Positions 1-8,100 of a stretch of 34,059 bases of DNA are shown one piece after another. A program made the translations under genes and the position numbers. The notes beneath the pieces were generated by a model. It ran no database searches. It was not told where the DNA came from and saw only the letters and a list, made by a program, of their open reading frames with translations. This stretch comes from an uncultured Prevotella sp. GTDB lineage: Bacteria > Bacteroidota > Bacteroidia > Bacteroidales > Bacteroidaceae. How positions within the stretch are numbered: position 1 is the first letter of the stretch; each line of letters opens with the position of its first letter. The stretch is from positions 1 through 34,059 of the forward strand of contig ONQB01000032.1 of assembly GCA_900319905.1 (NCBI GenBank). The letters run 5' to 3'.

Positions 1-2281
1 CAAGTATGACCTCGGCATATTGATCGGTCGACCGAACAAAAGCCGTAACGGCGTGGCACAACTCGGCAGCGCCGCCTCCACTTCTCTGAAAGGAAGCGCA
101 TGGGCCATCAGCAATACAACAACCATTGCCCATGAGATAGGTCACACCTTCGGTGCCGAACACACCCACCAGAAGGACGACGCCATTTGTACTGAGCCTG
201 GCAACGGGCGCAGCATCATGAGCTATGGCCAGCCACGCGACTTCTTCTCGCTGCCAAGCATCTACCAGATGCGCAGCACGCTGGCCAACATGAATTACTA
301 CACCGACGAGGCCCGCACTAATCTCGTCACAGTCTATGCCGGCAACGTTACTGTAGCCCCTTATGCTACAGACGAACAAGGCAGTGACCCCGTGCTTGAC
401 CGCAGCCGCATCAAGTCGGAATACACCATCACCAAGGGATCTGACTTTCAGTTCATCCTGCCGACAACCACGCACAACGACGGCAGCTATGCCTACAATG
501 TGAACGCCTTTGACATTTCCAAGCACGACATGGCCCACGCCAACTGCCTGCGGCCGTCATACAAGGAGACAAGCGACAGCGTCGTGATTTTCCGGCCCCA
601 CTGCAACGCCCCCTCCCCGGCTACGACGGCCGACAACTATATAGAAGACTATTCCGACTATTCCAATGTCGGAGCCTACACCTTCATGGCGGCTGTCCAC
701 GACCAGTCACGCTACGATGCCATGCGCATCAAGGTGAATGTCGTGGAAGGCGAGCCTTTCCAGATTACCAACGTCAAGATGACCAACCTGCCGAACTACA
801 GCCTCGGCCGCGAGATCACCTTCACCTGGAATCCATGCACACAACTGTACGGCAAGGACAGCAAGGTGCGCATCCTCTTCTCTGATGACTTTGGCAAAAC
901 CTTCAAGTACGTGTTGGCCGACAACGTGCCCAACAATGGCTATTATAAGCTGATGATGCCTTATCTTACCGTGGACAACATAAACGACTATGAGGGCTGG
1001 TCAAACTTCACCACAGGTGGCGGCCGATTCAAACTGGAGGTCGACGGAGAAATCGCATGCAGCATCTATCCCAGATATGATTATACCGTTCAGCAGACAG
1101 GTACAGCCATCAGCAGCGGATTGAAATTTGATACTAACGGGCAGCGGGCATTGTTCAAGACCACCGACGGCACAGAATTGCCCAAGCCATATATTGAGGC
1201 AAAGAGCACAAGCGACATTCCGCCAATGACGGAGACGCTGACCGCTTATTTCAGGACAAATACGAGCATATCAACGCAATGTACGGGAAAGGAGACGAGA
1301 GAGGGCAGCCTGATACGCCGGTCATGGAGCGGTGACGTCAACGGCATCAACTATACCTACACGCAGCTCATCAAACTTCCGGAAACGGTAACCGAGCAGG
1401 AACTTGTGCGCTACCAGGCACAGCAGCTGGCCACAATGGGCAAGGAGCTCCACGACAACATCGGCAATATTGGCTATCCCAAAGACCAGCTGGCAGAAAC
1501 AAAGGCTTTTCATACCGCCAACGCAAAGGTGTTTCAAGATGGCGATATAGTCAGCAATGTCACCGCCTCTGACGTTGATGAACTGAAGGCCACAATGACC
1601 GCGCTCACACAGATTGCCGACGACAAGGTAGTAATGCCAGAGAATGGCAAGTACTATCAGGTACGTTCCTACCTCAGCCCCTACAACCGCGACACTTATT
1701 ACTATATGGTTGATGACGGACAGGGTGAAAAACTGGTCAGCGAAGCCGACTTCAACAACTATACCAGTGAGGAACAGATGCAGTCGGCCCTTTGGTACTG
1801 CACCGTCAAAAATGAAAAATATTACTTCACCAGTATCAAGGGCAATGCGCTCTTCAGTCCATATGTGCCAGAAGGCGGAAGCCTCGACAACGCACTCAGC
1901 GATTTCCGGAACTTCAGCAATCCGGGTACAGACCGTTCACTTGAGCGAGGCTACTCCTGGGGCTCACTCACCATCCTCAACAACCAGCACTTCGGCTGCA
2001 TGGTGGGCCTTAACGGCTATTTCTCCGTGGTGCGCGGCGTGGACAACGGACCCATGACCTCCGACCAGCGATGCAACTGCAATGACGGCATGATCGTTTC
2101 GACCGACTTCCAGTTTGTACCGGTCAGCGATGTAACCAATGGCATCTCATCACTCAAGAAGGATGACGGCAACAGCAGACCGAAAGGCATCTATACCATC
2201 GACGGCCGCAAGGTTGATACCAGCCGCAGCCTGCCAAGGGGCATCTATATAGTGGATGGAAAGAAGGTTGTCGTCAGGTAA
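1..2281 (+). CDS. Secreted metzincin (reprolysin-like) zinc metalloprotease, 5'-truncated by window edge
   Basis: The reading frame is open at the left edge (in-frame codons before base 20 read K-Y-D-L-G-I-L), so the start and signal peptide lie outside the window. The zinc-binding motif HEIGHTFGAEH (HExxHxxGxxH) is encoded at bases 131-163, and a Met-turn, S-I-M-S-Y, has its Met codon at 218-220; together these define a metzincin, closest in style to bacterial M12B/reprolysin-like enzymes. About 650 residues follow the catalytic part: probably beta-rich domains of unknown role, then a C-terminal tail of the form GIYTIDGRKV...GIYIVDGKKVVVR. That tail resembles type IX secretion sorting domains, so export and surface attachment are inferred. 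The TAA stop is at 2279-2281. The substrate is unknown. The next gene has its own promoter, so this gene probably ends its transcript here, although I see no clear hairpin terminator. Confidence 0.85.
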   Translation, partial: KYDLGILIGRPNKSRNGVAQLGSAASTSLKGSAWAISNTTTIAHEIGHTFGAEHTHQKDDAICTEPGNGRSIMSYGQPRDFFSLPSIYQMRSTLANMNYYTDEARTNLVTVYAGNVTVAPYATDEQGSDPVLDRSRIKSEYTITKGSDFQFILPTTTHNDGSYAYNVNAFDISKHDMAHANCLRPSYKETSDSVVIFRPHCNAPSPATTADNYIEDYSDYSNVGAYTFMAAVHDQSRYDAMRIKVNVVEGEPFQITNVKMTNLPNYSLGREITFTWNPCTQLYGKDSKVRILFSDDFGKTFKYVLADNVPNNGYYKLMMPYLTVDNINDYEGWSNFTTGGGRFKLEVDGEIACSIYPRYDYTVQQTGTAISSGLKFDTNGQRALFKTTDGTELPKPYIEAKSTSDIPPMTETLTAYFRTNTSISTQCTGKETREGSLIRRSWSGDVNGINYTYTQLIKLPETVTEQELVRYQAQQLATMGKELHDNIGNIGYPKDQLAETKAFHTANAKVFQDGDIVSNVTASDVDELKATMTALTQIADDKVVMPENGKYYQVRSYLSPYNRDTYYYMVDDGQGEKLVSEADFNNYTSEEQMQSALWYCTVKNEKYYFTSIKGNALFSPYVPEGGSLDNALSDFRNFSNPGTDRSLERGYSWGSLTILNNQHFGCMVGLNGYFSVVRGVDNGPMTSDQRCNCNDGMIVSTDFQFVPVSDVTNGISSLKKDDGNSRPKGIYTIDGRKVDTSRSLPRGIYIVDGKKVVVR

Positions 2282-2599
2282 TCCAATTACCGGTCTGCCC
2301 TACAATCTCGCGCCATTCAACACCATCATCATCGGATATCCAGTCAACGAAGTACGGACTAAAGACAAGTGGGACGAAAGCGCCCCCCACATACGTCAAC
2401 AAAGACAGAGAGCGACTCAGCATCCCATGAGCAAAACAGAATCCTCACCAAGGTTGTGCAACACCGCGCAGATTTGCAGCAGGTCATCGGTCAGCAAAGC
2501 GTAAAGAGCATTTCACGTCTTCCAAACAAAATCTACACGCAAAGTTGTGCATTACAAAATAAATGCGTAAGTTTGCAAAATAAACAAGTTGAGCGCACT
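2282..2599. other. Intergenic spacer, 318 bp
   Basis: This spacer lies between the metalloprotease and the AAA/PD-(D/E)xK gene. An open frame runs through part of it (from 2369) into the downstream gene, but the family N-terminus and a promoter at 2545-2575 argue that it is not translated. No convincing terminator, repeat or RNA gene was seen. Confidence 0.6.
2545..2575 (+). promoter_or_regulatory. Bacteroidetes-type promoter for the AAA/PD-(D/E)xK gene
   Basis: The -7 box TAAGTTTG is at 2568-2575 and a TTG -33 element is at 2545-2547, 20 bp apart, matching the Bacteroidetes TTTG-N19-21-TAnnTTTG pattern. Transcription would begin near 2582, about 18 nt before the ATG at 2600, which supports that start. 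Confidence 0.65.
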
Positions 2600-4192
2600 A
2601 TGGAGCAGACGATGAGAAAATATCCGGTAGGCATACAGACCTTCTCCGAAATAAAACGAGAAGGCTATCTATACGTAGATAAGACTGACCTCGTATACCA
2701 ATTGGCAAACTATGCTAAATTTATTTTTATGAGTCGTCCGCGCCGCTTCGGCAAGTCACTGCTTACGTCGACATTGGATTCGTACTTCAAAGGCGAGCGT
2801 GAGTTGTTCGAGGGGCTGAAAATTATGTCACTGGAAAAGGAATGGACACCGTATCCTGTGCTCCATCTCGACCTCAGCGTAGCCAAAGGGCAGGATGATG
2901 CCGAAGGCCTGCGCAAGACGCTGATGTGGATAATGGAGCCGCTGACAAGTATTTATGGCAGAAAGGAAACAGAAACCACACCTGGCAAGATGCTTACCGG
3001 CCTCATCCATCGTGCTAAAGAGGAGACGGGCAAGCAGGTGGCGGTTATCATCGACGAATACGATGCGCCCCTGCTAGACGTGCTTCACAGCCAGGAAACG
3101 CTTGACGACATGCGCAAGGTCATGCAGGAGTTCTATGTTCCCCTCAAGGCCAATGAGGCTTTCATAAAATTCTGTTTCATCACCGGCATCACGAAGTTCT
3201 CGCAGCTCAGTATCTTCTCCACGATCAACAACTTAGTGAACGTCTCTCTTGAAAAGGCCTTCGCCACCATCTGCGGCTTCACGGAAGAAGAGTTGTGTAC
3301 TACACTTTGGCCCGATGTGGAGCGGCTTGCAACCGTTTATAAGATTACGCCCGAGGAGATGCACGACAAGTTGAAGCAACGGTATGACGGATATCATTTC
3401 GCAGCAGATGCCCCCGAGGTTTATAACCCATTCAGCCTACTGAGTTGTTTTCTGCACGGCAGACTGAACAACTACTGGTTTGCCTCAGGCACTCCGACTT
3501 TCCTCATCAAGCAGATGCAACACTTCAATACCGACATCACCTCGCTCGACTCTCTCGACGTGCCCGAATCGGCCTTTGATCAGCCCACGGAGAACATGAA
3601 GGACACCCTGCCGCTACTCTATCAGAGCGGCTATCTCACTATCAAGGACTACGATCCCGAGGGAGAAACCTATTTTCTATCTATTCCCAACCAAGAGGTA
3701 CGGATAGGTTACGTTAACGGATTACTGCCGACTTACATCGGATTGGATAATGCCGACGTCCAAGTTGGCTTCGCCTTGAAGTTTTGGAGGGCATTAAAGC
3801 AGGGCGACATCGACTTAGCCATGCAACACATGCAGGCCTATCTTGCCGACATTCCCTATGTAGAGGGCTTCAAGCAGAAACTCGCCGAAGCAAAGACCAA
3901 GGAAGGATTCTACGAATACACGTTCTACCTTATCTTCTCCATGCTCAACGTCTATGTGCGCACGCAGGTAAAGGTGGCAGGAGGTCGCGCAGACATGGTC
4001 ATTCTCATGCCCGATGCCATCTATGTGATGGAACTGAAGGTCGGCGACACGGCCCATCATGCCCTCGAACAGATTGATGCCCGCGGCTATGCCAAGCCCT
4101 ATCTCTCCGATGGCCGACGAGTGGTGAAGGTCGGTGTGCGCTTCGATGCCAATAAGCACACCGTGGACGAATGGGAGGTGGAAAACGCTTAG
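2600..4192 (+). CDS. AAA-ATPase-like protein with C-terminal PD-(D/E)xK nuclease domain
   Basis: This 530-residue protein has the two-part architecture of the AAA-ATPase-like/PDDEXK_9 family that is expanded in Bacteroidetes. The N-terminal part has a P-loop-like motif RPRRFGKS (K52, S53) and a Walker B strand VAVIIDEYD (D152, E153). The C-terminal part has GGRAD (D465), a MELK motif (E478, K480) and a downstream Q491, matching PD-(D/E)xK nuclease motifs II-IV. The ATG at 2600 is preferred over the 77-codon longer frame because the family begins near 'MRKYPVGIQTFSEI' and a promoter sits at 2545-2575; ATG 2612 is an alternative. Biological role is not established; such genes are often multicopy, and mobility or defence roles are only speculation. 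It has no partner gene here and looks like an accessory insertion before the phoH block. Confidence 0.85.
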   Translation: MEQTMRKYPVGIQTFSEIKREGYLYVDKTDLVYQLANYAKFIFMSRPRRFGKSLLTSTLDSYFKGERELFEGLKIMSLEKEWTPYPVLHLDLSVAKGQDDAEGLRKTLMWIMEPLTSIYGRKETETTPGKMLTGLIHRAKEETGKQVAVIIDEYDAPLLDVLHSQETLDDMRKVMQEFYVPLKANEAFIKFCFITGITKFSQLSIFSTINNLVNVSLEKAFATICGFTEEELCTTLWPDVERLATVYKITPEEMHDKLKQRYDGYHFAADAPEVYNPFSLLSCFLHGRLNNYWFASGTPTFLIKQMQHFNTDITSLDSLDVPESAFDQPTENMKDTLPLLYQSGYLTIKDYDPEGETYFLSIPNQEVRIGYVNGLLPTYIGLDNADVQVGFALKFWRALKQGDIDLAMQHMQAYLADIPYVEGFKQKLAEAKTKEGFYEYTFYLIFSMLNVYVRTQVKVAGGRADMVILMPDAIYVMELKVGDTAHHALEQIDARGYAKPYLSDGRRVVKVGVRFDANKHTVDEWEVENA

Positions 4193-4515
4193 ACTTTTTG
4201 CTTTGATATTTCGTATTGAAGCGGTGCGAGTCCGTGGTAAAGGCAATGAATCCGACAGTCTCGCATCGCTCTATGGTTTTACATCCACTCGTATGATTGC
4301 CTTGAACAGTAAAGGATGGCGACCTTCCTGATTTTTTGAGCTAACAAAGCCCCACACGGCTGCCAATCACCCAAAGAATTGGAAGTTGTCGATTTTATTA
4401 GCAATATTTCGGTTTACCTATTTGATAAATCGAGAAAAAATAGTAATTTTGCCACGTAAATAAAGACGTAACATATTAAAGGTTATTAATAACTAAATTA
4501 TTAATTCGCAAGAAC
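4193..4515. other. Intergenic spacer with phoH leader, 323 bp
   Basis: This spacer holds the phoH promoter (4421-4451) and a leader of about 60 nt. A short AAGG/CCTT stem followed by a T-run near 4313-4336 could be a weak terminator for the upstream gene, but it is too short to call. No small gene was recognised. Confidence 0.5.
4421..4451 (+). promoter_or_regulatory. Promoter upstream of phoH block
   Basis: A full TTTG -33 element is at 4421-4424 and the -7 box TAATTTTG is at 4444-4451, with exactly 19 bp between them. This is the best match in the window to the Bacteroidetes consensus. It probably drives phoH and possibly the purC-ubiE-aroE-purM-prfA-pyrF run. Confidence 0.75.
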
Positions 4516-5484
4516 TTGATAGAGAAGCATATCGTTTTAGAAGACATCGACCCCATCGTGTTTTATGGCGTGAACAACTCGCACCTGCAGATGGTCAAGT
4601 CATTATTCCCCAAACTGCGCATCGTAGCCAGAGGAAACGTGATCAGGGTGCTGGGCGATGAGGAAGACATGGCAAAGGTGGAAGAAGACCTGGAGAAGAT
4701 GCAGCGTCACGTGCTCAAGTACAACACCATCAACGACGAGGATATTCTCGACATCGTGAAAGGGCACAAGACGAAAGCCGACGCCGTGAAAGACGTACTG
4801 GTATACAGCGTGTCAGGGCGCCCGGTCAAACCCCGTTCAGAGAACCAGCAAAGACTCATCGATGCCTTCGACAAGAACGACATGATATTCGCTGAGGGCC
4901 CCGCAGGAACCGGCAAAACCTACCTGAGCATAGCGCTGGCTGTGAGAGCACTCAAGGAGAAGACCATCAAGAAGATTATCCTCAGCCGCCCCGCAGTGGA
5001 GGCCGGAGAGAAGCTCGGATTCCTGCCAGGCGACATGAAGGACAAGATAGACCCGTATCTCCAGCCCCTCTACGACGCACTGGAGGACATGATACCCGCC
5101 ACGCGTCTGCAAGACATGATGGAGAAGCGCATCATACAGATAGCCCCGCTGGCCTTCATGAGAGGACGCACCCTGAGCGATGCCGTGGTCATCCTCGACG
5201 AGGCACAGAACACGACAACGGCACAGATCAGAATGTTTCTCACCCGTATGGGATGGAACACCAAGATGATTATCACGGGCGACATGACACAGATAGACCT
5301 GCCGCACGAACAGCGAAGTGGCCTGAGAGAAGCCCTGGACATATTATCGGGCGTGGAAGGCATCAGCGTCATCCGCTTCACACAAAAGGATATCGTGCGA
5401 CATAAGCTCGTGACACGCATTGTCAACGCCTACAACGCGTATGACAAGAAGATGAAAGAGAACAAAGCAGAAAACGATTCATAG
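4516..5484 (+). CDS. phoH: PhoH family P-loop ATPase
   Basis: This 322-residue protein is a PhoH-like ATPase of the PhoL/YbeZ type, a family linked to RNA metabolism and ribosome maturation (often beside ybeY elsewhere). Visible motifs are Walker A GPAGTGKT (K134, T135), Walker B VVILDEAQN (D228, E229), and an N-terminal nucleic-acid-binding-like segment (about residues 10-60) of KH character. The start is TTG at 4516: no ATG or GTG lies between the in-frame stop at 4477 and this point, and the protein start M-I-E-K-H-I-V-L-E-D matches the family N-terminus as I recall it. A strong promoter lies about 65 bp upstream. A gap of 155 bp containing a possible RNA hairpin separates it from purC. 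Confidence 0.93.
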   Translation: MIEKHIVLEDIDPIVFYGVNNSHLQMVKSLFPKLRIVARGNVIRVLGDEEDMAKVEEDLEKMQRHVLKYNTINDEDILDIVKGHKTKADAVKDVLVYSVSGRPVKPRSENQQRLIDAFDKNDMIFAEGPAGTGKTYLSIALAVRALKEKTIKKIILSRPAVEAGEKLGFLPGDMKDKIDPYLQPLYDALEDMIPATRLQDMMEKRIIQIAPLAFMRGRTLSDAVVILDEAQNTTTAQIRMFLTRMGWNTKMIITGDMTQIDLPHEQRSGLREALDILSGVEGISVIRFTQKDIVRHKLVTRIVNAYNAYDKKMKENKAENDS

Positions 5485-5530
5485 CAACCGACCGCGCTTG
5501 CGGCAACAGCCCTGCATACCTGCAGCAAAA

Positions 5531-5598
5531 CGAAGTTCTCTCACCCATCGATAAGACAGTCAGAGCAACTTCGCCGGTGCGGGGAAGGCCAATTACCG
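5531..5598 (+). ncRNA. Candidate structured leader upstream of purC
   Basis: Bases 5531-5541 can pair with 5562-5573 (CGAAGTT-CTCT with AGAG-C-AACTTCG), giving an 11-bp stem with one bulged C and a 20-nt loop. A CGGT/ACCG pairing follows at 5575-5578 and 5595-5598. No U-run follows, so it is not an obvious terminator of phoH. It could be a purC leader or phoH 3' UTR structure. It matches no riboswitch consensus that I can recognise. Confidence 0.3.
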
Positions 5599-5639
5599 CT
5601 GAGTGAGAAGAATATAGATCTTAATACTCATTATAGATT

Positions 5640-6590
5640 ATGAAAGCTTTAACAAAGACTGATTTCCATTTTGATGGACAGAAAAGTGTTTACCACGGAA
5701 AAGTACGTGACGTGTATGACATCAACGACGACCTCATCGTGATGGTGGCCACAGACCGTATTTCCGCTTTCGATGTCGTTTTGCCCAAGGGTATTCCCTT
5801 CAAAGGACAGGTCCTCAACCAGATTGCCTCAAAGTTTCTCGACCTCACAGCCGACATCTGTCCCAACTGGAAACTGGCTACGCCCGATCCTATGGTGACC
5901 GTCGGACTGAAATGCGAAGGTTTCCGCGTGGAGATGATCATCCGCTCCATCCTCACCGGTTCAGCATGGCGTGCCTACAAAGACGGATGCCGTGAGCTCT
6001 GCGGAGTGAAACTGCCCGATGGCATGCGCGAGAATGAGCGGTTCCCCGAACCTATCATCACCCCGACCACCAAGGCTGACGAGGGTCACGACATGAACAT
6101 CTCCCGCGAGGAGATCATCAAGCAGGGCATCGTATCGGCCGAGGACTACGCCGTCATCGAGGACTGGACACGTAAGCTCTTTGCACGCGGACAAGAGATC
6201 GCAGCCAAGCACGGCCTCATCCTCGTAGACACCAAGTACGAGTTTGGCAAGCGCAACGGCAAGCTCTATCTCATCGACGAGATACATACGCCCGACTCCA
6301 GCCGCTACTTCTATGCTGACGGCTACGAGGAGCGCTTTGCCAAGGGCGAGCCTCAGAAGCAGCTCTCAAAAGAGTTTGTGCGCCAGTGGCTCATAGAGCA
6401 CAACTTCATGAACCAACCCGGACAGACCATGCCGGAGATTACCGACGAATATGCCGAGAGCGTGAGCGAGCGCTACATTGAGCTCTACGAGCACATCACC
6501 GGTGAGAAATTTGACAAGGCTGCCGAAGAGGGCGATATCGCTGCCCGTATCGAGCGCAACGTAAAGGCTTATCTCGCCTCAAGAAAGTAA
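5640..6590 (+). CDS. purC: Phosphoribosylaminoimidazole-succinocarboxamide synthase (SAICAR synthetase)
   Basis: PurC joins CAIR and aspartate using ATP to give SAICAR, a step of de novo purine synthesis in the cytoplasm. The 316-residue length fits the longer SAICAR synthetase subfamily. Recognisable segments are GKVRDVYDI near the N-terminus, [13 protein letters not shown], the RSILTGSAW segment, and the signature region VDTKYEFGK followed by [13 protein letters not shown]. The ATG at 5640 begins at the family-typical N-terminus. The stop TAA at 6588-6590 directly abuts the ATG of ubiE, implying co-transcription and possible translational coupling. purM lies three genes downstream in the same run, so this block carries two purine steps among unrelated housekeeping genes. 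Confidence 0.96.
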   Translation: MKALTKTDFHFDGQKSVYHGKVRDVYDINDDLIVMVATDRISAFDVVLPKGIPFKGQVLNQIASKFLDLTADICPNWKLATPDPMVTVGLKCEGFRVEMIIRSILTGSAWRAYKDGCRELCGVKLPDGMRENERFPEPIITPTTKADEGHDMNISREEIIKQGIVSAEDYAVIEDWTRKLFARGQEIAAKHGLILVDTKYEFGKRNGKLYLIDEIHTPDSSRYFYADGYEERFAKGEPQKQLSKEFVRQWLIEHNFMNQPGQTMPEITDEYAESVSERYIELYEHITGEKFDKAAEEGDIAARIERNVKAYLASRK

Positions 6591-7325
6591 ATGTATCAAC
6601 AAGAAAAGATAAAACCATACAACGCCGACGAAGGCAAGGGCAAGCAAGTGGAGGAGATGTTCGACAACATCGCCCCCACTTACGACACCCTCAACCATCG
6701 GCTGTCATGGGACATAGACAAGTCGTGGCGACGCAAGGCCATTGGACTGCTGCAACCCTTCCGCCCGCAGACCATGCTTGACATCGCCACAGGTACGGGC
6801 GACTTCGCCATTCTCGCAGCCCACATGCTGAAGCCCACTAAACTCATAGGCGCCGACATCTCGGAAGGCATGATGAGCATCGGACGCGAGAAGGTAAAAC
6901 AACTGGGACTCGGACAGGTCATCTCCTTTCAGAAAGAAGACTGCATGGCACTGTCGTTTCCCGACAACAGTTTCGACGCCGTGACTGCCGCCTTCGGCAT
7001 ACGCAACTTCCAAAACCTGGACCAGGGACTGCGCGAGATGTGCCGAGTGCTCAAACCAGGCGGTCATCTTAGCATCGCCGAGCTCACCACGCCCGTGGCC
7101 TTTCCCATGCGACAGCTCTTCCACGTCTATGCCCACACCGTGCTGCCCATCTACGGCCGCCTGATCAGTAAAGACCGAAGCGCTTACGACTATCTCACCG
7201 CGACTATCGAGGCTTTCCCACAAGGTGAGCGCATGATGGACATCCTCAAAAAGGCAGGCTTCGCCAAGGTCTCCTTCAAGAGACTCACCTTCGGTATCTG
7301 TACTATCTATTTTGCAGAAAAATAA
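6591..7325 (+). CDS. ubiE: Demethylmenaquinone methyltransferase (UbiE/MenG)
   Basis: This SAM-dependent C-methyltransferase carries out the final step of menaquinone synthesis, methylating demethylmenaquinone; the ubiquinone role is not expected in an anaerobic Bacteroidales. The 244 residues contain the N-terminal [20 protein letters not shown] signature, SAM motif I ([12 protein letters not shown]), an acidic post-I segment (GADISEGM), and the later signature [20 protein letters not shown], all typical of UbiE. It starts at the base after the purC stop and is followed 9 bp later by aroE, so it sits inside a tight operon. Length and motifs are complete and nothing is unusual. Confidence 0.95.
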   Translation: MYQQEKIKPYNADEGKGKQVEEMFDNIAPTYDTLNHRLSWDIDKSWRRKAIGLLQPFRPQTMLDIATGTGDFAILAAHMLKPTKLIGADISEGMMSIGREKVKQLGLGQVISFQKEDCMALSFPDNSFDAVTAAFGIRNFQNLDQGLREMCRVLKPGGHLSIAELTTPVAFPMRQLFHVYAHTVLPIYGRLISKDRSAYDYLTATIEAFPQGERMMDILKKAGFAKVSFKRLTFGICTIYFAEK

Positions 7326-7334
7326 ATAACTACT

Positions 7335-8078
7335 ATGGACAAATACGGACTGATTGGTTACCCGCTGGTGCACTCGTTCTCCATCAGCTATTTCAACGAG
7401 AAATTCAAGAACGAAGGCATTGATGCCGTATATGAGAACTATGAGATTCCAACTATCGAACAGTTCCCAGAGATCATCGACACGAATCCCCAGTTGCGCG
7501 GACTCAACGTGACCATTCCCTACAAGGAGAAGGTCATTGGCTATCTCGATGCCATCAGTCCCGAAGCCAACGAGATAGGAGCAGTCAACGTCATCAAGAT
7601 TACACACAAGGGCAAGAAAGTCATACTCAAAGGCTACAACAGCGATGTCATCGGCTTCACCCGCAGCATCGAACCGCTGCTTGACAGTTTCCACAAGCAG
7701 GCCCTCATACTGGGTACAGGCGGTGCCTCCAAGGCCATCGAGTTCGGACTGAAGTCGCTTGGACTGAAGACCATGAAGGTGAGCCGCAGCGTCAAGCCCG
7801 GTACCATACGCTATCAGGACATCACACCCGAGATGATGAAAGACTGGAACGTCATCATCAACTGTACACCCTGCGGCATGTATCCTCACAGCGACGAATG
7901 CCCACAGCTGCCCTATGAGGCCATGGACAGCCACACCTTATTATATGACCTCATCTACAATCCCGACGAGACACTCTTCATGAAAAACGGCAAGGCAAAC
8001 GGAGCCATCGTGAAGAACGGACTGGAAATGCTTCTGCTGCAGGCCTTCGCAAGTTGGGAGTTCTGGCACAATGACTGA
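7335..8078 (+). CDS. aroE: Shikimate dehydrogenase
   Basis: AroE reduces 3-dehydroshikimate to shikimate with NADPH in aromatic amino acid synthesis. The 247-residue protein is a short, Bacteroidetes-type AroE. It shows the substrate-binding start YGLIGYPLVHSFS, the catalytic lysine in NVTIPYKEK (K64), conserved N85 and D104, the dinucleotide loop GTGGAS (127-132), and INCTPCGMYP. The ATG at 7335 lies 9 bp after ubiE. The last codons (N-D-stop, TGA at 8076-8078) lie inside the first unit of a 10-bp tandem repeat that continues into the purM start. Confidence 0.95.
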   Translation: MDKYGLIGYPLVHSFSISYFNEKFKNEGIDAVYENYEIPTIEQFPEIIDTNPQLRGLNVTIPYKEKVIGYLDAISPEANEIGAVNVIKITHKGKKVILKGYNSDVIGFTRSIEPLLDSFHKQALILGTGGASKAIEFGLKSLGLKTMKVSRSVKPGTIRYQDITPEMMKDWNVIINCTPCGMYPHSDECPQLPYEAMDSHTLLYDLIYNPDETLFMKNGKANGAIVKNGLEMLLLQAFASWEFWHND

Positions 8079-8100
8079 TAATGACTGATAATGAGTGATA
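8071..8100 (+). repeat. Three 10-bp tandem units spanning the aroE/purM junction
   Basis: ATGACTGATA occurs at 8071-8080 and 8081-8090, followed by ATGAGTGATA at 8091-8100. The first unit contains the aroE stop codon and the third unit is the start of purM. Each unit offers an ATG and a TGA in different frames; ATGs at 8071 and 8081 open only five-codon frames that stop at 8086-8088 and 8096-8098. Confidence 0.95.

Noticed and set aside
2369-2599. Longer N-terminus for the AAA/PD-(D/E)xK protein
   Set aside because: The 77 extra residues are low in recognisable character, and a consensus promoter lies within this stretch just before the family-typical start.
5531-5598. ZTP (pfl) riboswitch before purC
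   Set aside because: The conserved CCGCC...GGGCA portion of that motif is not seen.
6705-7934. A 409-codon open frame on the minus strand across ubiE and aroE
   Set aside because: It is antisense to two well-recognised genes, its translation resembles no family, and long antisense frames are expected opposite GC-rich codon-biased genes.
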